A stretch of DNA of 64,000 nt from NCBI GenBank assembly GCA_019614645.1, contig JABWDB010000015.1, positions 5,837,501-5,901,500 on the forward strand. Direction: 5' to 3'. Every line of letters begins with the position of its first letter. Position 1 is the stretch's first letter. A program made the translations under genes and the position numbers. Source of the stretch: Stratiolaelaps scimitus (lineage: Eukaryota > Arthropoda > Arachnida > Mesostigmata > Laelapidae). Under the pieces are notes generated by a model. The model worked only from the letters and a program-made list of their open reading frames with translations. It ran no database searches and was not told the DNA's origin. Below are positions 60,196-64,000 of the stretch, piece by piece.

Positions 60196-60545
60196 CGATG
60201 ATGATGGCAGCAACAAGGAGAGGTTCTATAGAAATGGAACAATCCTGTGCGTTAATCGCTCGACCCCGAGTTCCGAGTCCCGAATTTCATACCGGCAGCC
60301 CGCCCGCACTTTCGGCTGATTCCCCCGTACGTCACGTGACGGTACGTACGCCGGCTATCCTATCGACGATCATATTCTTCACTGTGTCCGCCGGATTCTC
60401 GCCCGCGATTGTGGTAACTATTATACAACTGCTGCTGCTGCTGCCGCTGCTGCAGTGTTTCGATGGGCATTTGAAGCAGCCTACGAGAAAAAAAGAAACA
60501 ACCCCAAAAATGACCTAGAATAAACAACGGTGATGGCCAAGCCAA

Positions 60546-60588
60546 GGCGGGGGGCGTGGGGGGGCGTGAGGGGGCGGGGGGGGGATAG
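60546..60588 (+). other. G-rich run with strong quadruplex potential
   Basis: GGGGGGCGTGGGGGGGCGTG is followed by AGGGGGCGGGGGGGGG, giving four or more G runs with loops of 1-4 nt. Confidence 0.7.
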
Positions 60589-60857
60589 ATTTCGAATCGA
60601 TCGCTGAGCTGGCCAAGGCGCGACTCGCCGCGGTCGCGCGGGTCCATCTCGCTGACACACAGAGAATGGCCAGAGCCCGAAGTCGATGGTGGCCAACTAC
60701 AGCCGTCGTCGCAGCAGCAGCAGCAGAAGAGGCAGTGTGTGAGAGCGTCATATCGCTCGGCGTCGTCGGCACTGGCCGATTACGTATATCGATGGCGAAA
60801 TTTTCAAAAAGTGAAGCCAAAACATAAACATACACAGAGACGCATATAGGGAGGGAT

Positions 60858-60878
60858 ATATATATATATATATATATG
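60858..60878. repeat. (TA)n tract
   Basis: About 10 TA units. Confidence 0.85.
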
Positions 60879-61508
60879 CGTAAACATGCTGCGATTCGCG
60901 CATTCGCCTCAAAGCTGTCGCGCGGACAGAGATAGCACACACAGACGCACACATGGACACACACAGATATCCATATAGACGTATCGAGGCAGGACCCCGA
61001 ACAACGAGTATCGAACACCACGAATCCGAATATGGCGCTTGCCGTTGAAAAGAACCGGGCCCACCGGTTCTGTTATCGGCTGAACTTCGTCGGGCTGTGG
61101 TCGAGTTACAGTTTCAGTCTTCGGATGAAGTGGCTAGCCCGCCTGATCCGAGATCTGGCAAGATCCACCCCGAAGCAGGTCGCTGTCGTCCACGTCCACC
61201 CGCCGCCGCTTTCAAACGCCGAGTCAATCGAGTCGGATCGGGCCAAGCGATCCGGGAGTTCGGGGCTGCGGTGTGGGCGGCGCTGCCCATTGGATCTGTT
61301 ACGCCTTTTGTCGGTTTCGATTTGATTATTGATAATAAACACGGCCGCAAACAATAAACAATAACTCACCCGGATCGATCAATCAATTGATATTGAAACC
61401 GAAGCAGAATGAAAACATCAGCGCGGCGTGGCTCAGCTTTCTTCGTTCATCTGTTGACAATAATCGTTTATAGCGGTAATCGCAGAGGCAATAGCTGCAG
61501 AGTAAATA

Positions 61509-61514
<6 letters not shown>

Positions 61515-61547
<33 letters not shown>
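61515..61547. repeat. (TA)n microsatellite
   Basis: About 16 TA units. Confidence 0.9.
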
Positions 61548-62353
61548 GACCCGTTTCTTTTCATTATCGACGAGCGGCTCTACTTTGCGTTGGTCATCAT
61601 CGAACACAATCTGTTCGAATCGCCACACACACAATGAAGTCCCTGATGTCCGTGTGGTCACACTGGCTGTTGCCGTTGTAAATGGTAGCATTTAACCGTT
61701 ACTATTTCGTGTCCAATAACTCCACCCGGTGTTCAACGGGTCTGGCCGAAGTTGGCCAGTTGTATTTATCGTGTATTGATCCCCTGCCCGATGGATTTCG
61801 ATGTCCGCCCGAGTTGCCCCTCGTTCGGGTGCCTGTTGCTGCTGATCTCGGACCGCCATTAACGCTACCGCGATCGCCGTCGCCCGTACGACATCAATAA
61901 TGCTGGCGCTCGTTTGTCCGCTCGCGGTAGAAATCCCGCGTCATTTTATTGACGTCGCTGTTCGCTTGTTGTTGTATTTGCCATTTTTCTTCGCCTGATA
62001 CTTTCGGCGGGCAACGTTGACTTAGGTAGAGCCTCAGCTTGAAGCTGTTCGTGCTTACTGCTCGGGCGAGCTGCTCCAAGATGCAATCAACATCGATCTA
62101 TCTATGCCTCTATCCATTCGTCACGGTTCTGGTGGCAACTCGCTCGCAGTTTTTGTGCGGGTGGGGTCCGATGTGTGCGTTATAGTTCGGCTTCTTCAAT
62201 CTTCAGCAGTTTTGACTCGGGGTGAGTGCGCGTTTGCCTCCGACAACATCCGTCTCAAATAGTTACTCAGGCCGATTCCACAACCAACCGGTGTGGCGTC
62301 CCGGGCGATGTCGCGCACGCGGGAATCGATCGGTGTTAGGCCTCCTTCTCTGA

Positions 62354-62446
62354 CATAGAATGCCTAGAGGTCAGTCTCCTCTAACCTAGAATGCCCAGAG
62401 GTTGTTCCCCCGTAACCTAGAATACCAAGAGGTCGATCGGTGAACA
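62354..62446. repeat. 31-bp tandem repeat, three copies
   Basis: Units start CATAGAATGCC, CCTAGAATGCC and CCTAGAATACC at 62354, 62385 and 62416, each with AGAGGT nearby. The third unit diverges at its end. Confidence 0.8.
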
Positions 62447-63523
62447 GAACTCGGCATGGACCCGGGCTTTGCCCACTTGCAACTCTCCGCCATTCGCCAA
62501 TTACGCTTCAGCACAAAAGCCAGCAGCCGACTGCGACCTGACTGCCTACGTCGACGTCCACCGCCGCCAATTTCAAATTGCAACGGCTCCGGTGCTGGCG
62601 ACACTGCTTCCACAGTGGTTACGGCGTCGGCGGCGACAGCAGCCGCTGCGAGGCCAGCAAAGATAACTAGATGACAAGGCAGTTCGAACCGCCGCCTGTC
62701 CCAGCGCCAGCCGCAAAAATGACAGCTTTGGCGACCACGACCATGAGGTTGGCTTGCAACTTCACTCTACACTGCCTCCGGTTCACGCCGAAGCCGCCGC
62801 CGCCGCCGCCGACACCAGCTGTTGTGGGTCTATTGTCTTCGATTGGCGTGCTACTTCGGGTGGCAGAAGTTCTGCCGATGTTGCTGCTACCATAACTGCT
62901 GCTGCTGATGATGCTGGTCATAGAAGAAGTGTTTTGCGTGCGCTCACGTTGACAGAACCACCGTTCGGGATTCGTACGACCTTCGAGAGGAGACAACGAC
63001 GAAATCGCGGCGGCGGTGGCGGCTACAATCTGCAAAATGTAGAAAAAAGGAATCGAAAAATTTCAACATGTTTCAGTCGTATCATTGTCGCAGTGGTGGG
63101 GCCAGCGGCGGCTGCTGCTCGACGCAGTTATAGTATTGGCCGGTGGTGGTGGTGGTAGTTGTGCTGCTGCTGCTGTGGCCGCTGATGATCACCGACTCTG
63201 AATTTCTATAATAGTAGACGGTGTGAAAAGCCGGCTTGTACATTGACATTGTTGAGTGATATCTGAGGGTAGAGCATCGGTGGGGCTCGGCCGTCTCCCC
63301 TCGGCGGGGGGGGGGGGTCGGGGATCTGGGCTGTTGCTGTGCTACAGCACTGGAAGAAACGTATACTAATAATAGTAATGGTAATAATCATAATAGATTG
63401 CTTGATAGATAGATAAGGCATATCTCAATTTTCGTGTATACATGCACAATTGATCGACATTCATCGCTGATCATCAATCTGATATCCGATCATTAGGTAT
63501 CTATTAATAATGAAAAACCTCTC

Positions 63524-63550
63524 TTATATATATATATATATATATATATA
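63524..63550. repeat. (TA)n microsatellite
   Basis: About 13 TA units. A further run of about nine units is at 63707-63724. Confidence 0.9.
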
Positions 63551-64000
63551 AAGTGAACGTACATGAAACCAATATTAGATCAATTACGCCGAGCAACGCG
63601 GAGGTTAGCAGCAAATCGTGTTGCTTGTTTCACACGCGCCAGCTGATTACCTATACATTTGTGCATAGTCATCCATATCACTTCAATTACCACGGATAGA
63701 AAATACAATATATATATATATATAAACGATTGCAGAAACGGGTACATAACCCGTGGGGACTGAAGTAGGGTCTACACTCTGGCTAAAACAGTCGACAGGG
63801 AGAGCCGAAGCTATAATGATTTCACTGTCGTTTTATTGTGTCGCGTGTTTTTTTTGGCTTCATTTCATTTTCATATATTTTTTTTCAATATTTTTATAGC
63901 TCTGATTCGTTGTTTCTGTTCGTTGAAATGATATCACGTACGCGTAATGCTCAAAATAGCAGCTTTGGTGGCAGTTGATAACTTCATTCAGTCGAGCAGC

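Noticed and set aside
60054..60518. 154-residue ORF starting with a long Leu run
   Set aside because: It is the translation of a (GTT/GCT)n microsatellite; all frames through the tract are open.
61032..61369. Overlapping open frames on both strands, some protein-like
   Set aside because: At least five of the six frames are open across the same 300 bp, so none can be preferred without homology or transcripts.
62667..63035. Minus-strand ORF ending in CLVI, a possible CaaX prenylation motif
   Set aside because: The frame is dominated by GGC/GCC triplet repeats and no GTPase-like or other known domain precedes it.

Overview
The window reads as nuclear DNA of an animal, most likely an arthropod. 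An acarine (mite or tick) is my best guess, from the tRNA-derived SINEs, the dense (TA)n microsatellites and the GC-rich third codon positions of the clear exons; this is inference, not proof. GT-AG introns, canonical AATAAA poly(A) signals, signal-peptide and membrane-protein exons and many short retroelements rule out a prokaryotic reading. There are no operons, CRISPR arrays or rRNA genes.

Three gene models are well supported. (1) At 1.1-2.4 kb on the minus strand is a two-exon RNase T2 family gene. It keeps the second catalytic motif (KHGTC), but the catalytic His of the first motif is Ser. (2) At 6.39-7.71 kb on the plus strand is an intronless 440-residue armadillo-repeat protein related to importin alpha. 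It lacks the importin-beta-binding tail and most of the Trp/Asn residues that read classical nuclear localisation signals. (3) From 14 to 38.6 kb on the minus strand lie three phase-compatible exons encoding the stalk, membrane segment, cytoplasmic tail and stop of an unidentified type I membrane protein. They are separated by introns of about 19.2 kb and 4.7 kb. Its ectodomain exons were not found and may lie at higher coordinates, perhaps beyond the window.

Layout: 0-2.4 kb RNase T2 gene and SINE tails; 2.4-6.2 kb intergenic with SINEs, (TA)n tracts and a CAA/CAG tract; 6.4-8.7 kb the importin-alpha-like gene and its 3' region; 8.7-13 kb AT-rich and apparently empty apart from one A-tailed repeat; 13-38.6 kb the 3' half of the membrane-protein gene, mostly intron; 38.6-64 kb large intron or intergenic DNA with retroelement 3' ends, a decayed coding island, minisatellites, foldback sequences and G-rich runs.

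About five short interspersed repeat families can be recognised from repetition inside the window. At least three have tRNA-like heads with a B box. Many GC-rich stretches are open in several frames at once, so most ORFs there are not credible genes. Only a few with splice signals or other support are listed, at low confidence. I found no clearly new multi-gene system. The most unusual items are the active-site-altered RNase T2, the stripped-down importin alpha, the split membrane protein and the set of perfect foldbacks.
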